NCBI GenBank assembly: GCA_913049565.1 | Contig: CAJWZG010000005.1 | Span: 1 to 33,342, forward strand | Source: an uncultured Gammaproteobacteria bacterium | GTDB taxonomy: Bacteria > Pseudomonadota > Gammaproteobacteria > Pseudomonadales > Azotimanducaceae_A | DNA length: 33,342 nt | Reading direction: 5' to 3' | Part shown: piece after piece, positions 32,638 through 33,342 of the stretch | How the letters are laid out: the number at the start of each line of letters is the position of its first letter | Numbering within the stretch: the first letter of the stretch is position 1 | The notes under the pieces: generated by a model | Told to the model about the DNA's origin: nothing | Database searches by the model: none | What the model saw: only the letters and a program-made list of their open reading frames with translations | Program-made: the position numbers and the translations under genes

Positions 32638-33342
32638 ATGAGTAGTCAACCAACCAGCGGTCGTGCTGTCGGCGCGATGCCATTTGAGAAATACAAAGCC
32701 TTTGCAGCTGTCGATCTGCCAGATCGTCAATGGCCGAGCAAGGTGCTCACCCAAGCCCCACGTTGGTGCAGTGTGGATCTACGCGACGGCAATCAAGCGC
32801 TGATTGATCCCATGAGCGTCGACGAAAAAATGCGTCTTTGGGACCTCTTACTAGAAGTTGGTTTTGCAGAAATTGAAGTGGGCTTTCCCGCTGCATCCCA
32901 GCCGGATTTTGACTTTATTCGCCGCATCATTGACGAAGATCGAATACCGGACGACGTACATATTCAGATTCTCTGTCAGGCTCGCAAAGAATTGATCGAG
33001 CGTTCGGTAGAGGCGCTGGAGGGCGCCCCCAACGTGATTTTCCATCTCTACAACTCCACCTCGGCACTACAGCGGCGTGTGGTTTTTGGTATGGACCGTC
33101 AGGGGATTATCGATTTAGCCGTTGAAGGCACGGCACTTGTGCGCGAAGGCCTAAAAGACTTTGCTTCTAATGTGACCTTTGAATACTCGCCGGAAAGCTT
33201 TACTGGCACGGAGCTAGATTTCGCGGCAGACATTTGCACCGCGGTGGCCGATACCTGGGGCGCTACGCCCGAAGCCCCTATGATTATCAATTTGCCCAGC
33301 ACCGTAGAGATGGCGACATACCTCGATTGCTCGACCTTTGCA
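32638..33342 (+). CDS. leuA: 2-isopropylmalate synthase, long form, 3'-truncated by the window edge
   Basis: First committed step of leucine synthesis: acetyl-CoA plus 2-oxoisovalerate. The 235 residues present run open to the right edge. After an N-terminal extension (KAFAAVDLPDRQWPSKVLTQAPRW) comes VDLRDGNQALIDPM with the catalytic Arg and metal-binding Asp, then VGFAEIEVGFPAASQPDFDF, and NLPSTVEMAT near the end. The DRQWP extension marks the long (type 2, about 560-residue) LeuA group rather than the E. coli type. Regulation is probably by the leucine-rich leader upstream, plus feedback inhibition through the C-terminal domain that lies outside the window. Confidence 0.96.
   Translation, partial: MSSQPTSGRAVGAMPFEKYKAFAAVDLPDRQWPSKVLTQAPRWCSVDLRDGNQALIDPMSVDEKMRLWDLLLEVGFAEIEVGFPAASQPDFDFIRRIIDEDRIPDDVHIQILCQARKELIERSVEALEGAPNVIFHLYNSTSALQRRVVFGMDRQGIIDLAVEGTALVREGLKDFASNVTFEYSPESFTGTELDFAADICTAVADTWGATPEAPMIINLPSTVEMATYLDCSTFA

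Noticed and set aside
1..33342. Mobile element, phage, CRISPR, tRNA or rRNA
   Set aside because: I found no transposase, integrase, regularly spaced repeats or recognisable RNA gene.

Overview
The window looks like a chromosomal segment of a free-living, probably marine, gammaproteobacterium. The evidence is two TonB-dependent receptors, single-chain PurL, formate-dependent PurT, a Yej-type peptide importer, a long-form LeuA and mixed base composition. A Cellvibrionales/Halieaceae-like host is a guess from gene content only. I see no rRNA, tRNA, CRISPR array, transposase or phage gene.

The left part (1-19.3 kb) reads as an accessory uptake and catabolism locus. A 5'-truncated TonB-dependent receptor ends in a clear terminator. 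It is followed by a lone YejF-type double ATPase and a small unrecognised gene with a CxxC motif. Convergent to these, a minus-strand operon runs OtnK-like kinase, OtnC-like class II aldolase/decarboxylase, YejA-like binding protein, YejB-like and YejE-like permeases. So the importer's ATPase is detached from its operon, and the importer is co-transcribed with sugar-acid enzymes. A 448-bp divergent region with a repeated AGACGCGC-type motif, a C10 tract and a terminator-like hairpin separates this operon from a second, paralogous TonB-dependent receptor. Next come a rifampin-phosphotransferase/PEP-synthase-like dikinase and two tandem cyclase-family proteins whose predicted metal ligands are substituted. 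My model, which is inference, is that the receptors take a ligand across the outer membrane, Yej takes it across the inner membrane, and the kinase/aldolase and dikinase/cyclase enzymes process it.

The middle part (19.3-25.8 kb) has a small secreted protein, a GFA-family zinc protein, an enoyl-CoA hydratase, a four-gene metal operon (outer-membrane protein, periplasmic HMA protein, MerT-like membrane protein, CsoR-family repressor) and a beta-propeller lipoprotein. The metal operon has a CsoR-like inverted repeat lying on its own promoter and start codon. A TadA tRNA deaminase carrying an extra N-terminal monooxygenase-like domain follows.

The right part (25.9-33.3 kb) is housekeeping: purL, a zinc-ribbon Nudix hydrolase, a gamma-carbonic-anhydrase-like protein, purT, and the 5' part of leuA. 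In front of leuA is a short reading frame with seven leucine codons in eight, a probable attenuation leader peptide.
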